Counted from the stretch's first letter, positions 18,048 through 27,216 are shown. The stretch: DNA of 64,000 nt from Mycobacterium szulgai (GCF_002116635.1 NZ_LQPW01000143.1:16537-80536), one strand, 5' to 3'. Numbers and translations: made by a program. The notes: a model not told the origin generated them from the sequence alone.

Positions 18048-18050
18048 TCC
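18031..18050. promoter_or_regulatory. Cluster palindrome, copy C, overlapping regulator stop codon
   Basis: TTGAGTCATCTGACTGATCC starts inside the regulator's last codons (Ile-Glu-Ser-Ser-Asp-stop) and ends just after its TGA. The downstream CACCAAGCG...GAC matches the sequence beside copy A. It is 90-110 bp upstream of the prenyl synthase start, so likely controls the nine-gene operon independently of the regulator's own promoter. Confidence 0.65.
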
Positions 18051-18137
18051 CGGCCAGTCCACCAAGCGCGACCATCTCTTGGCATGTCACCGCGACGAAG
18101 CGGGACCAGGGCAAGGGCTATCGGATGGCGCATGTGG

Positions 18138-19172
18138 ATGTCAGTTGATACAACGCAGGTAACCGAGGTGTCTCAGGCTGGATCAGCTGTTCTGAAACGC
18201 GCTCAGATCGAATGTGATCCGCTGCTGCGGAAGGCAATTGGATCGCTGCCTGAACCGCTGGCCACAATGGGCGGGTATCACTTCGGTTGGTGGGATGCCA
18301 ATAGGTGTGATGCGCCAGGTGCGCCGGGAAAGTCGATTCGGGCGGCCCTGGTGTTCGGCGTGGCACGTGCGTGCGGAAATGGCGGCGACGCGATGCCCGC
18401 AGCGGCAGCGGTCGAGCTGATTCACAACTTCACGTTGCTTCACGACGACGTCATGGACGGTGATTCCACTCGCAGAGGCAGAGCAACCGTGTGGCGAGTG
18501 TGGGGAGTCAACAACGCGATCCTGCTCGGGGATGCGCTGCATGCCTTGGCAATGCGGATCTTGACCGAATCGCTCAGAGACACTGTGGCCGTCGACGCGA
18601 TCGCGCGACTCGAGCAGACCTGTCTCGACCTGTGCGTGGGCCAACAGGAAGACTGCTCGTTCGAGCGGAGCACGAACATAACGGTTCCGGATTACCTACG
18701 CATGGCCGCCGGGAAGACCGCCGTGCTGATGGGATGCGCGTGCGCGTTGGGCGCGCTGAGCGCCGGCGCGGACGCAGCAACGGTAGCCGCGATGGAGCGG
18801 TTCGGTTACGAGCTCGGCCTCGCGTTTCAGATCGTCGATGATTTGATCGGGATCTGGGGTGATCCTGCTGCGACGGGAAAACCGGCCGGCAACGATTTGG
18901 CCCGGCGTAAGGCGACACTACCGATAGTCGTGGCGCTCAACGCCGACGGCGAATCTGCAGCCGAACTGGCGAAGCTGTATCAGTCCGACCACGCGATGAG
19001 CGCAAGTGAGGTTCTTCATGCGGCCGAGCTGGTGGAGGCGGCCGGAGGCAAGCAGGCCGCGCACCGCTACGCCGACGAGCGCATGCATGCCGCACTGACG
19101 GCGCTGCCCGAGTCGATGAGATCGGGTGAGCTTGTTGCGTTGGCGCAGCTGGTAACCGGTCGCGACAAGTAG
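18138..19172 (+). CDS. trans-Polyprenyl diphosphate synthase (FPP/GGPP type)
   Basis: 344 residues from ATG 18138 (MSVDTTQ); ATG 18132 and an in-frame start at 18084 are alternatives. First Asp-rich motif LLHDDVMDGD (D103, D104, D107) and second FQIVDDLIGIWGD (D234, D235) are both complete, as is GKPAGNDLARRKATLP. It condenses IPP with allylic diphosphates. There is no two-residue insert in the first motif, so it is not the E. coli FPP synthase type; product length (C15 or C20) is uncertain. It is the first gene of the terpenoid operon and supplies the terpene synthase two genes downstream. Confidence 0.9.
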   Translation: MSVDTTQVTEVSQAGSAVLKRAQIECDPLLRKAIGSLPEPLATMGGYHFGWWDANRCDAPGAPGKSIRAALVFGVARACGNGGDAMPAAAAVELIHNFTLLHDDVMDGDSTRRGRATVWRVWGVNNAILLGDALHALAMRILTESLRDTVAVDAIARLEQTCLDLCVGQQEDCSFERSTNITVPDYLRMAAGKTAVLMGCACALGALSAGADAATVAAMERFGYELGLAFQIVDDLIGIWGDPAATGKPAGNDLARRKATLPIVVALNADGESAAELAKLYQSDHAMSASEVLHAAELVEAAGGKQAAHRYADERMHAALTALPESMRSGELVALAQLVTGRDK

Positions 19173-19183
19173 GGGGAAATGCA

Positions 19184-20572
19184 ATGACTGGGCCGATTCC
19201 CACTGCGCCGCGTGCGATGCCGCTACTCGGCCATACCTTGCCGTTGCTGCGTAACCCGTTGTCGTTCTTGTCCTCGCTGCCCGCTCTGGGAGACGTGGTG
19301 CGGATCCGGCTCGGCCCGATCGCTGCCATAGTCCCGTGCACCGCCGAACTCACCCATGATGTCCTGTGCGATGACCGTACTTTCGACAAAGGCGGCCTCT
19401 TCTTCGACAGGTTTCGCGAGCTGCTCGGCGACGGTATCGGCACCTGCCCGCGCAGCCTGCATCGCCGACAGCGCCGCCTATTGCAACCGGCCTTTCACTC
19501 GCAGCGGCTGCCTGGCTACGCAGAAACCATGGTCACCCAGGTAGATGCGGTCGTAACCCGCTGGCGCGACGGCCAGGTCATCGACGTGACCGCCGAGATG
19601 ATGACAATCACCAGCCAAACCCTGCTCGCCACAATGTTTTCCGATAGCCTGCCAGGCCCGGTATTGCGCGGCGCACTCGACGATGTCGCCGCGATCTTTG
19701 AGGTGCTGTACTGGCGGATGCTGACGCCGCCGCCGCTGGATCGGCTGCCCACCCCCGGCAACCGTCGCTATCAACGTGCCCGCAGCCGGCTGCGTGATGC
19801 CGTCGGTTCGGCAATCGCCGGCCGCCGTGCCCAAGGCGGTGATCATGGTGACCTGTTGTCAGCAATGCTGACCGCGCGCGATGTCGATAACGGCAATGGC
19901 GCCTTGACTGATGCGGAACTCGTCGACCAGGTGGTGTCCTTCTTCGTTGCGGGCACCGAGACCACCGCACTTACCATCGCGTGGGCCCTGCATTTACTCT
20001 CCGAGCATCCGGCCATCGAACACCGCTTGCACACCGAGGTCGATGCGGTACTGGCCGGCCGGGCCGCCACCTACGGCGACCTGCCCCACCTCGGGTTGGT
20101 CAACCGCATCATCACCGAGACTCTGCGGCTGTATCCGCCGGGGTGGATCATCAGCCGACTGGTCACCACCGATACTCAGCTTGGTGACCACCGCGTCCCG
20201 GCCGGGGCGACGGTCATGTTCAGCCCATACCTGATCCACCATCGACCTGACCTCTACCCCGAACCGGAACGCTTCGACCCCGATCGCTGGCTTCCCGAGC
20301 GAGCCAAGGCCATCCGCCGCGATGCCTTCATCCCCTTCGGTGGCGGGGCGCGCAGGTGCATGGGCGACCAGTTCGGCAACACCGAGGCGGTGCTCGCGCT
20401 GGCTACCATTGCCGCCAACTGGCGGATGGAGCCCGTTGGCGGCACGCGCGTCCGCCCCGTCGCCGAAGCGTCATTGCGGCCACACGGACTCCGCCTGCGC
20501 GCCACTGCTCGTACGGTTGACCGAATTCTCGAACAGCCCAAAATGACTCAGGCGAGCCGGGAAATTGGCTGA
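19184..20572 (+). CDS. Cytochrome P450 (terpene oxygenase-like)
   Basis: 462 residues. It has the proline-rich start TAPRAMPLLGHTLPLL, I-helix SFFVAGTETTALTIAW, ExxR as ETLR, FDPDRWLPER and heme loop FGGGARRCMG (ligand Cys392). It resembles bacterial sesquiterpene oxygenases such as epi-isozizaene or pentalenene oxidases in motif style. It begins 11 bp after the prenyl synthase and overlaps the terpene synthase start, so it probably oxidises the cyclised hydrocarbon. Confidence 0.92.
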   Translation: MTGPIPTAPRAMPLLGHTLPLLRNPLSFLSSLPALGDVVRIRLGPIAAIVPCTAELTHDVLCDDRTFDKGGLFFDRFRELLGDGIGTCPRSLHRRQRRLLQPAFHSQRLPGYAETMVTQVDAVVTRWRDGQVIDVTAEMMTITSQTLLATMFSDSLPGPVLRGALDDVAAIFEVLYWRMLTPPPLDRLPTPGNRRYQRARSRLRDAVGSAIAGRRAQGGDHGDLLSAMLTARDVDNGNGALTDAELVDQVVSFFVAGTETTALTIAWALHLLSEHPAIEHRLHTEVDAVLAGRAATYGDLPHLGLVNRIITETLRLYPPGWIISRLVTTDTQLGDHRVPAGATVMFSPYLIHHRPDLYPEPERFDPDRWLPERAKAIRRDAFIPFGGGARRCMGDQFGNTEAVLALATIAANWRMEPVGGTRVRPVAEASLRPHGLRLRATARTVDRILEQPKMTQASREIG

Positions 20573-21551
20573 CTCCGAGGCGCTGACGACCCTTATGGCG
20601 GATTTCGCTCTGCCCGAATTCCATTGCCCGTTTCCCGCAGCCTTCGCGCACTCCCGCCACCCGGCTGCAACCGAAGTCGAAGAGGCGATAACGGCAGCCC
20701 TGCACCGCAACGGAAGCACTTTGGTGCAGCGAGCCGTCTCGGGCATACATCTGGTGGACTACGCCGGACGCCTTTACCCCGACGCGACCGCGGCCGGCTT
20801 GCAAGCCGTCAGCTGGTACTTCGTCGTCTTCTCCGTTCTGGACGAGTGGTCGGAGCCCAAAGACGGCTACGGGCAACGTTATACACCAGGAGCGGACAGC
20901 GAGGATCCCCACGCCCGCCAGCTCGCTCAGCTCCTTCGTCCGGTGCAGCGGTTCCTCACCGACGCGGGCGGTCAGGCTGCTGTCGAAGGCTTCCGGATTG
21001 CCTTCGAAAGCGCCATGCAGGCGCGGATGTGGGAGCTCGATCACCTGCAAACCGGAAGTGTCCCGTCGCTGGCGGTGTACCCGGAGTTGCGTCGGCAAAG
21101 TTCCATGGCCGTCCCATTGCTAGAGCTGCATCCGTTGCTGTTCGGGATGCCTGCGGCTGCCCGCCGGCTGGATCATCCCGCAGTCCGGCAACTCCGCATG
21201 ATGCTGCTCAATTGTGTGCTGTGGAGCAATGACCTGCTGTCGCTGGCAAAAGAACTGCGCGAGCGCTCCCCCATGAATCTCGCCCTCGTCTTGCAGAAAG
21301 ACCTCGGGTGTGTCCTACAGCAAGCCGTTGACGAGGTCGGGGAGCTCATCAAGCGGGAAACCCTTGCCTACCTTCGCCTTAAGGAGCAGCTTCCCCGGAT
21401 CGGCATTGGCACGCCGGACGAATTAGCCGCCGTCACAGCGCTTCTCGACCGAGAGGAACGCTGGTACGCCGACTCCATCGAGTGGCATAAGTCCCCACGC
21501 TATGGAATCGGCAAGTTGACAGGTCAAACCCTCACGATTGGAGACCAGTGA
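20565..21551 (+). CDS. Class I terpene synthase (cyclase)
   Basis: 328 residues from TTG 20565 (overlapping the P450 by 8 bp); ATG 20595 would remove ten residues. The Asp-rich motif is a variant, D93-E-W-S-E97 (FSVLDEWSE). The metal-binding NSE triad is intact in SNDLLSLAKEL (N222, S226, E230), and the C-terminal RY pair is R312-Y313. Bacterial class I synthases ionise FPP or GGPP and cyclise the cation. All parts needed for catalysis appear present, so activity is expected. The product is unpredictable from sequence. It is translationally linked to the next membrane protein gene. Confidence 0.88.
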   Translation: MADSEALTTLMADFALPEFHCPFPAAFAHSRHPAATEVEEAITAALHRNGSTLVQRAVSGIHLVDYAGRLYPDATAAGLQAVSWYFVVFSVLDEWSEPKDGYGQRYTPGADSEDPHARQLAQLLRPVQRFLTDAGGQAAVEGFRIAFESAMQARMWELDHLQTGSVPSLAVYPELRRQSSMAVPLLELHPLLFGMPAAARRLDHPAVRQLRMMLLNCVLWSNDLLSLAKELRERSPMNLALVLQKDLGCVLQQAVDEVGELIKRETLAYLRLKEQLPRIGIGTPDELAAVTALLDREERWYADSIEWHKSPRYGIGKLTGQTLTIGDQ

Positions 21552-22303
21552 TGATGATCGGCATCCGGGACGCGATAGAGGCACGGGATATCCGCGCCGC
21601 GGGGTGGGCAGGCATTCTGGCCGTCATCCCGGGAATCGTGGTGAACTTCCTGACTGGCACCCCGCTGGAGCCGTACCCGAATTGGGGCTGGACCGACGAG
21701 CGGATCGTCGACTACTTCGCGGGCCAGCAATCCGCAATCGCCGTGCAGATCTTCTTGACGAGTGCTGGGTTCGTGCTACTGCTATGGGCTGTCGCCGGGG
21801 TGAAACGGGCGGTGCTCACCGACACCAGACCATCGCTGTACAGCGACCTGATCGTCCCGTCAGCAGCTGTGGCAACGATGGCGCTGCTGACCGGCAACGG
21901 CATTTACTGGACTGCCGGCCTACGAGGCTTTTCACCGCAGCTGACCCGGTTCGCCTGCGACTTCCTGGTTACCTCGGGCTACCTTGGCGTTCTGCTCAGC
22001 GCGGCGGTCATGCTCTTCTCTGCGGGCATGGCGATGCGTCGCAGCGCTGCCTTCCCCAGGTGGCTGGCGATCGGCACGACCTGGGCGGCTCTGCCCCTCG
22101 CTGTCGGCCCGTTGTTCTTGCTGGCCGATGCCGGGCCGGCCGCCCCCATGGGCCTGATCAGCCTGATTCCGTATTTTGTGCTCTACCTGTGGCTTCCGAT
22201 TACCGGTATCGCCATGTTGCGTCTCACCGCCGCGGGCCGCTCCGCCGCCGCCGTCGCGGCCAGCGCGGCGTCGGCAAGCAACCAGGCAGCGGCCAGCAGC
22301 TGA
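21548..22303 (+). CDS. Six-helix integral membrane protein of the terpenoid operon
   Basis: About 251 residues from GTG 21548 (overlap GTGA with the synthase) or ATG 21551. Approximately six hydrophobic helices are visible (AGWAGILAVIPGIVV, IFLTSAGFVLLLWAVAG, LGVLLSAAVMLFSAG, WLAIGTTWAALPLAVG, FVLYLWLPITGIAML), with an Ala/Ser-rich tail. The style resembles DUF4386-type proteins. It is not a UbiA prenyltransferase: no DxxxD repeats are seen. It could anchor the pathway at the membrane or handle a lipophilic product; no function is claimed. Confidence 0.75.
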   Translation: MMMIGIRDAIEARDIRAAGWAGILAVIPGIVVNFLTGTPLEPYPNWGWTDERIVDYFAGQQSAIAVQIFLTSAGFVLLLWAVAGVKRAVLTDTRPSLYSDLIVPSAAVATMALLTGNGIYWTAGLRGFSPQLTRFACDFLVTSGYLGVLLSAAVMLFSAGMAMRRSAAFPRWLAIGTTWAALPLAVGPLFLLADAGPAAPMGLISLIPYFVLYLWLPITGIAMLRLTAAGRSAAAVAASAASASNQAAASS

Positions 22304-23358
22304 TGCGTAGCCAGTTCGCTACCGACGCCGTGGAGAGTGCAGTGACAACACATATCCGGAGAGCGATAACGTATTTGGCCGAGCAGCACGCCATCGGCTA
22401 TCCGAACGCCGTACACAAGATGGGTGCGTACTCGACCGCGAAGTTCGTCGAACTGGCCGCGGGTCATCTCGACCTCACCGAAGAACAAGTGCGCAAGTTC
22501 TCCACATTCGCCTGCGAAAACAAGGCGTATCACGTGGCGATGATCACCGACGCCCTGCAAGATGCCGTCGAAGCGGGGTATTCGGAATGCCGGCGGATGG
22601 TCGACGACAATGTCGACTATCTACTGAACTGCCGGGACGAAATATCGTGGCGCTACTTTCCGGGCTTTGAGCCACTGCCCTACGACGCCGACAGCCTTGG
22701 CCAGATAACGCAGGTACTTGTTCGAGCGGGGCGCGCGACGCCTGAAATACTCACCGGCGCTTTCCAATTAGCAGCACTCAATGCGTGGGAAGACGGTCCG
22801 ATAAGCACCTTCTTCGCAACCGATCCGGAGGACAAGGTTCTGGTCAACAAGATATGGGGGCGTGGGCGCGACGACAGCGGCCGTGATGCGGAAGTGGTGG
22901 CCAACCTCCTGTATGGGGCAACGCTCTATCAAGACGAAGTGGGCGACTCGGCGTTGACACCCTTGCTGGAACTCGCCACCAAGTGGCTGACGATTCAGCA
23001 ACAACCGATGGGCTTTTGGCGTGCGGCATGGTACGTGGGGACCTCTTACAGCACGTATGTCGTGGTGCGCCAGCTGGTTGCCGCGGGCGGCTACCAATCG
23101 GCGATAGACCGTGCCGTGCGCTTTCTCCGGCAGGCGCCGGCGTCCGATCCGCTCAATCGAGCCCTGGCGATGCTGGCGATGACCAATGCTGACTGCACAC
23201 CCGACGCCGAAGACGCCGCCCTGCTTCGGCACACCCAATTTCCGGACGGCTCCTGGGAAGCCATCCCACTACTCGACAACCACGCCCGGATCTGGGGAAG
23301 CCGCGCGGTAACCACTGCCATGTGCTTGAAGGCGTTGGTGCAACAGGAGTCTCGATGA
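22303..23358 (+). CDS. Stand-alone squalene-cyclase/prenyltransferase-fold (beta-domain) protein
   Basis: 351 residues, ATG overlapping the previous TGA. It has alpha/alpha-barrel repeats of the class II terpene cyclase fold: QQQPMGFWRAAWYVGTSYST and a QW-like TQFPDGSWE. The position of the class II acid motif DxDD reads D128-A-D130-S131 (PYDADSLGQ), keeping two of the three Asp. The length suits a single barrel domain, not the ~500-residue beta-gamma pair of diterpene cyclases. It may be a reduced class II cyclase, or a helper of the class I synthase. GTG 22341 is an alternative start. Confidence 0.78.
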   Translation: MRSQFATDAVESAVTTHIRRAITYLAEQHAIGYPNAVHKMGAYSTAKFVELAAGHLDLTEEQVRKFSTFACENKAYHVAMITDALQDAVEAGYSECRRMVDDNVDYLLNCRDEISWRYFPGFEPLPYDADSLGQITQVLVRAGRATPEILTGAFQLAALNAWEDGPISTFFATDPEDKVLVNKIWGRGRDDSGRDAEVVANLLYGATLYQDEVGDSALTPLLELATKWLTIQQQPMGFWRAAWYVGTSYSTYVVVRQLVAAGGYQSAIDRAVRFLRQAPASDPLNRALAMLAMTNADCTPDAEDAALLRHTQFPDGSWEAIPLLDNHARIWGSRAVTTAMCLKALVQQESR

Positions 23359-24302
23359 CCGAAACCACGGTCCTGTTGGCGTCACCACGCTCGTTCTGCG
23401 CTGGTGTGCAGCGGGCGATAGAGACGGTCGAGCGGGTACTCGACCGTGCCAGCGGACCGGTATACGTGCGCAAGCAGATCGTGCATAACCGGACCGTCGT
23501 CGCCGAATTACGCGAGCGCGGCGCGATTTTCGTCGATGAGCTCGATGAGATTCCAGATCCGCCCGCACCCGGCGCCGTCGTGGTCTTCTCCGCTCATGGC
23601 GTCTCCCCGGCGGTGGGCGCCGCCGCCAAGCGGCGCGGACTGGACGTGGTCGACGCGACCTGTCCACTGGTCACCAAGGTTCATGCGGAAGCCGCCCGGT
23701 TTGCCGAACGCGGCGACACCGTGCTGTTGATCGGGCACGCCGGACACGAAGAGGTTGACGGCACCCTGGGCGTTGCTCCGGACTCAACCCTATTGGTGCA
23801 AAGCGCCGACGATGTTGCGGCACTGGACCTTCCCGAAGACGCCCAAGTTTCTTACCTGACCCAGACGACGCTGGCGCTCGATGAAACCACAGACATCGTT
23901 GACGCCCTGCGCAAACGATTTCCCGGGCTCAGCGAACCACCCTCGGAGGACATCTGTTACGCGACAACCAATCGGCAACAGGCGGTGGAAGCCATTGTGC
24001 GGCAATGCGATGTCCTCTTGGTGGTCGGGTCGCAGAACTCCTCGAACTCGCAACGGCTGGTCGAACTCGCGCGGCGCCGCGGCACTCCGGCATACCTCAT
24101 CGACGGCCCCGACGACATCGACCCCGGCTGGTTGGACTCGTCGGCAACGATCGGCATCACCGCCGGCGCCTCGGCCCCCGCGCGACTGGTTGAGCAGGTA
24201 GTCGAGACGCTGCGTTCGCGCGGTCCGATCACTGTGATCGACGACCCGGTTACAACGGAATCGGTGCGCTTCGCCCTGCCGCGAAAGGTGCGCATGTCGT
24301 GA
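23355..24302 (+). CDS. ispH: 4-hydroxy-3-methylbut-2-enyl diphosphate reductase (IspH/LytB)
   Basis: 315 residues from ATG 23355 (ATGA overlap, AGGAG upstream). The three [4Fe-4S] cysteines are Cys15 (SPRSFCAGVQRA), Cys103 (VDATCPLVTKVH) and Cys201 (SEDICYATTNRQQAV). VGSQNSSNS and the C-terminal TAGASAP loop are also present. It converts HMBPP to IPP and DMAPP, the last MEP step. Its place in a terpene operon indicates a cluster-dedicated copy; the essential housekeeping copy should be elsewhere. Confidence 0.95.
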   Translation: MTETTVLLASPRSFCAGVQRAIETVERVLDRASGPVYVRKQIVHNRTVVAELRERGAIFVDELDEIPDPPAPGAVVVFSAHGVSPAVGAAAKRRGLDVVDATCPLVTKVHAEAARFAERGDTVLLIGHAGHEEVDGTLGVAPDSTLLVQSADDVAALDLPEDAQVSYLTQTTLALDETTDIVDALRKRFPGLSEPPSEDICYATTNRQQAVEAIVRQCDVLLVVGSQNSSNSQRLVELARRRGTPAYLIDGPDDIDPGWLDSSATIGITAGASAPARLVEQVVETLRSRGPITVIDDPVTTESVRFALPRKVRMS

Positions 24303-26092
24303 CCCTCGCGTTGCACGCCGATCAAACTGACCTACTTTCCGCCATCCGGGACCCGCAGGATGTCCAGGCTCTGGCCGATGACCAATTGCCCCTGTTGGCC
24401 AACCAGATTCGTCGGCGCATGATCGAAACGGTGACCAGCACCGGGGGCCACCTCGGCGCCGGGCTGGGTACCGTCGAGTTGACCATCGCTTTGCACCGGG
24501 TGTTCTGTTCACCGCGCGATATCGTGGTGTTCGATACCGGGCACCAGACTTACCCGCATAAGCTCCTCACCGGCCGCAGCGAGCAGTTCGCGGCGCTGCG
24601 CCAGTCCGGCGGGTTATCGGGATATCCCAACCGCAGCGAATCAGCCCACGACTGGGTCGAAAACTCGCATGCGTCAGTGAGTTTGGCGTGGGTCGACGGC
24701 ATCGCCAAAGCACTGGCCCTGCAGGGGCGTCGTGATCGCCATGTGGTGGGTGTCATCGGTGACGGGGCCCTGACCGGTGGGGTCGCCTGGGAGGGCCTGA
24801 ACAACCTGGGCGGTGCCGCACGCGCCGCAATCATCGTGCTCAATGACAACGGCCGCTCCTACGATCCCACCACGGGCGCCATCGCCACGCACCTGGCGGC
24901 GCTGCGCAGTGGTGTCAGCGCAGGCCCGAATCTGTTCGAGGTATTGGGTTTTTCTTATATCGGCCCAGTCGACGGACATGACATCGCATCGACGTGCTCG
25001 GCATTGCGGCGAGCAGCCACGCTCGACAAACCGGTCGTCGTCCATGCCGTCACCGCCAAGGGGCGCGGGTATCCGCCGGCCGAGGCGGACGAGGACGACC
25101 GCATGCATGCGTGCGGGGTGATCGATGTGGCCACCGGCCGGCCGACTACAGCCAGTCCGCCAAGCTGGACCGAAGTGTTCGGGGAAGAACTGGTCCGCAT
25201 CGCCGACGAACGACCCGAGGTCGTCGGGATGACCGCGGCGATGCGCCTGCCCGCCGGCCTTGGCGCACTATCGCGCAAATATCCCGACCGGGTATTCGAC
25301 TCGGGCATCGCCGAGCAACATCTATTGGCATGTGCCGCGGGCCTGGCAAGCGCGGGGGCACACCCGGTCGTCGCACTGTATTCGACGTTCCTGCACCGAG
25401 CCTTCGACCAGTTGCTGTTCGACGTCGGACTGCATCGCCTGCCCGTCACGCTGGTCCTCGACAGAGCGGGCATCACCGGCCCGGATGGCGCCAGCCATCA
25501 CGGCATGTGGGATCTGGCGCTGCTGACCAATGTGCCCGGATTACGTATCGCATGCCCGCGCGACGCGGCGCGACTACGCCAGCAACTTGCCGCGGCATTG
25601 GCAGACACCGCGCCAAACGCGCTGCGCTACCCAAAAGGACCGCCAGGCAAGGATATTCCCGCGATCGACCACGTTGGCGGGATAGACGTGCTCTACGGCA
25701 ACGGGACATCCGAGCGCGATGTGTTGCTGATCGCGGTGGGTGCCATGGCGCGCCCCTGCATTGACGCCGCTGAGTGCCTCAACGAGGCCGGAGTCGGCGT
25801 GACGGTTGTCGACCCGGGTTGGGTGTGGCCGCTCAACCCCGCACTCACCGAGCTTGCCGGCCAACACCGCGCCGCCATATGTGTGGAGGACGGAGTTGCC
25901 GATGCGGGAATCGGGACACGCCTCAACCACCACATCGGAAACATGTCTGCGCGTACCCGTATCCACAGCCTGGGCCTGCCGCGCGACTACATCGCACACG
26001 CCGGGCGCAACCAGATCCTTAGCGAGTGCGGCTTGTCTGGACCCGCTATCAGCGCAACGTGTCTCATGCGCCTACAACTGGATTCACCGTGA
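24299..26092 (+). CDS. dxs: 1-deoxy-D-xylulose-5-phosphate synthase
   Basis: 597 residues from a GTG overlapping the ispH stop. Thiamine diphosphate motif GDGALTGGVAWEGLNNLG, N-terminal TGGHLGAGLGTVELTIALHR, FDTGHQTYPHKLLTGR and a transketolase-like second half (FDSGIAEQHLLACAAGLASAG; DRAGITGPDGASHHG) are present. It condenses pyruvate and glyceraldehyde 3-phosphate, the flux-controlling MEP entry step. It is a little shorter than the housekeeping enzyme (~640). Together with ispH and ispG it should raise precursor supply when the cluster is on. Confidence 0.95.
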   Translation: MTLALHADQTDLLSAIRDPQDVQALADDQLPLLANQIRRRMIETVTSTGGHLGAGLGTVELTIALHRVFCSPRDIVVFDTGHQTYPHKLLTGRSEQFAALRQSGGLSGYPNRSESAHDWVENSHASVSLAWVDGIAKALALQGRRDRHVVGVIGDGALTGGVAWEGLNNLGGAARAAIIVLNDNGRSYDPTTGAIATHLAALRSGVSAGPNLFEVLGFSYIGPVDGHDIASTCSALRRAATLDKPVVVHAVTAKGRGYPPAEADEDDRMHACGVIDVATGRPTTASPPSWTEVFGEELVRIADERPEVVGMTAAMRLPAGLGALSRKYPDRVFDSGIAEQHLLACAAGLASAGAHPVVALYSTFLHRAFDQLLFDVGLHRLPVTLVLDRAGITGPDGASHHGMWDLALLTNVPGLRIACPRDAARLRQQLAAALADTAPNALRYPKGPPGKDIPAIDHVGGIDVLYGNGTSERDVLLIAVGAMARPCIDAAECLNEAGVGVTVVDPGWVWPLNPALTELAGQHRAAICVEDGVADAGIGTRLNHHIGNMSARTRIHSLGLPRDYIAHAGRNQILSECGLSGPAISATCLMRLQLDSP

Positions 26093-27216
26093 CCATCGGC
26101 CTTGGGATGCCCACTGCGCCCGCTGCCACATTGGCCGCGCGACGGGAGACTCGTCAGCTGATGGTCGGCAACGTGGGCATCGGCAGTGCCTATCCCGTTG
26201 CGGTGCAATCAATGACGACGACCAAGACCCACGACGTGGACGCCACGCTGCAGCAGATCGCCGAACTGACAGCCGCCGGCTGCGACATCGTCCGGGTGGC
26301 GTGCCCGCGCCAAGAAGACGCCGATGCCTTACCGGAGATCGCCAAGCGCAGTCAGATCCCCGTCATCGCCGACATCCATTTCCAGCCGAAGTACATCTTC
26401 GCCGCGATCGACGCCGGTTGCGCCGCGGTGCGGGTAAACCCGGGCAACATAAAAGAATTCGATGGCCGGGTGAAAGAAGTCGCCATGGCCGCGGGTGATG
26501 CCGGCATCCCGATCCGCATCGGCGTCAACGCCGGTTCGCTGGACCGGCGATTCATCCAGAAGTACAACACAGCCACCCCCGAGGCGCTGGTGGAAAGCGC
26601 GCTGTGGGAGGCGTCGTTGTTCGAACAGCACGGCTTCGGCGATATCAAGATCAGCGTGAAGCACCATGACCCGGTGATCATGGTGGCCGCGTACGAGCTG
26701 CTGGCAGCGCAGTGTGACTATCCGCTGCACCTGGGCGTCACCGAGGCCGGGCCCGCGTTCCAGGGCACCATCAAGTCAGCAGTCGCGTTCGGCGCCTTGC
26801 TATCCCGGGGCATCGGCGACACCATCCGGGTGTCGCTGTCGGCCCCACCGATCGAAGAGGTCAAGGTCGGCAACCAGATCCTCGAATCGCTCAATCTGGC
26901 ACCGCGATCGCTGGAGATCGTGTCGTGCCCGGCTTGTGGACGCGCCCAGGTCGACGTCTACACCTTGGCCGATGAGGTCAGCGCCGGCCTGGACGGGCTG
27001 GGGATTCCGTTGCGGGTCGCGGTAATGGGCTGTGTCGTCAACGGTCCGGGTGAGGCGCGCGAGGCGGACCTGGGCGTGGCCTCCGGCAACGGCAAGGGAC
27101 AGATCTTCGTCAACGGCGAGGTGATCAAGACCGTGCCCGAGTCACAGATTGTGCAGACGCTGATCGCCGAGGCGTTGCGAATCGCCGAGGAGCGAACCGC
27201 TACGAGTGAGGTGTGA
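26089..27216 (+). CDS. ispG: (E)-4-hydroxy-3-methylbut-2-enyl diphosphate synthase (IspG/GcpE)
   Basis: 375 residues from GTG 26089, overlapping the dxs stop by four bases; a 21-codon in-frame extension inside dxs is rejected. It has VQSMTTTKTHDVDAT, IADIHFQPKYIFAAIDAG, RVNPGNIKEF, and the C-terminal [4Fe-4S] cysteines in SCPACGRAQVDVY and GCVVNGPGEAREADLG. It reduces MEcPP to HMBPP. It follows dxs and ispH in the operon; dxr, ispD, ispE and ispF are not duplicated here. Confidence 0.95.
   Translation: MTIGLGMPTAPAATLAARRETRQLMVGNVGIGSAYPVAVQSMTTTKTHDVDATLQQIAELTAAGCDIVRVACPRQEDADALPEIAKRSQIPVIADIHFQPKYIFAAIDAGCAAVRVNPGNIKEFDGRVKEVAMAAGDAGIPIRIGVNAGSLDRRFIQKYNTATPEALVESALWEASLFEQHGFGDIKISVKHHDPVIMVAAYELLAAQCDYPLHLGVTEAGPAFQGTIKSAVAFGALLSRGIGDTIRVSLSAPPIEEVKVGNQILESLNLAPRSLEIVSCPACGRAQVDVYTLADEVSAGLDGLGIPLRVAVMGCVVNGPGEAREADLGVASGNGKGQIFVNGEVIKTVPESQIVQTLIAEALRIAEERTATSEV

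Noticed and set aside
21548..22303. UbiA-type prenyltransferase
   Set aside because: Membrane topology would fit, but the Asp-rich NDxxD and DxxxD motifs are absent.
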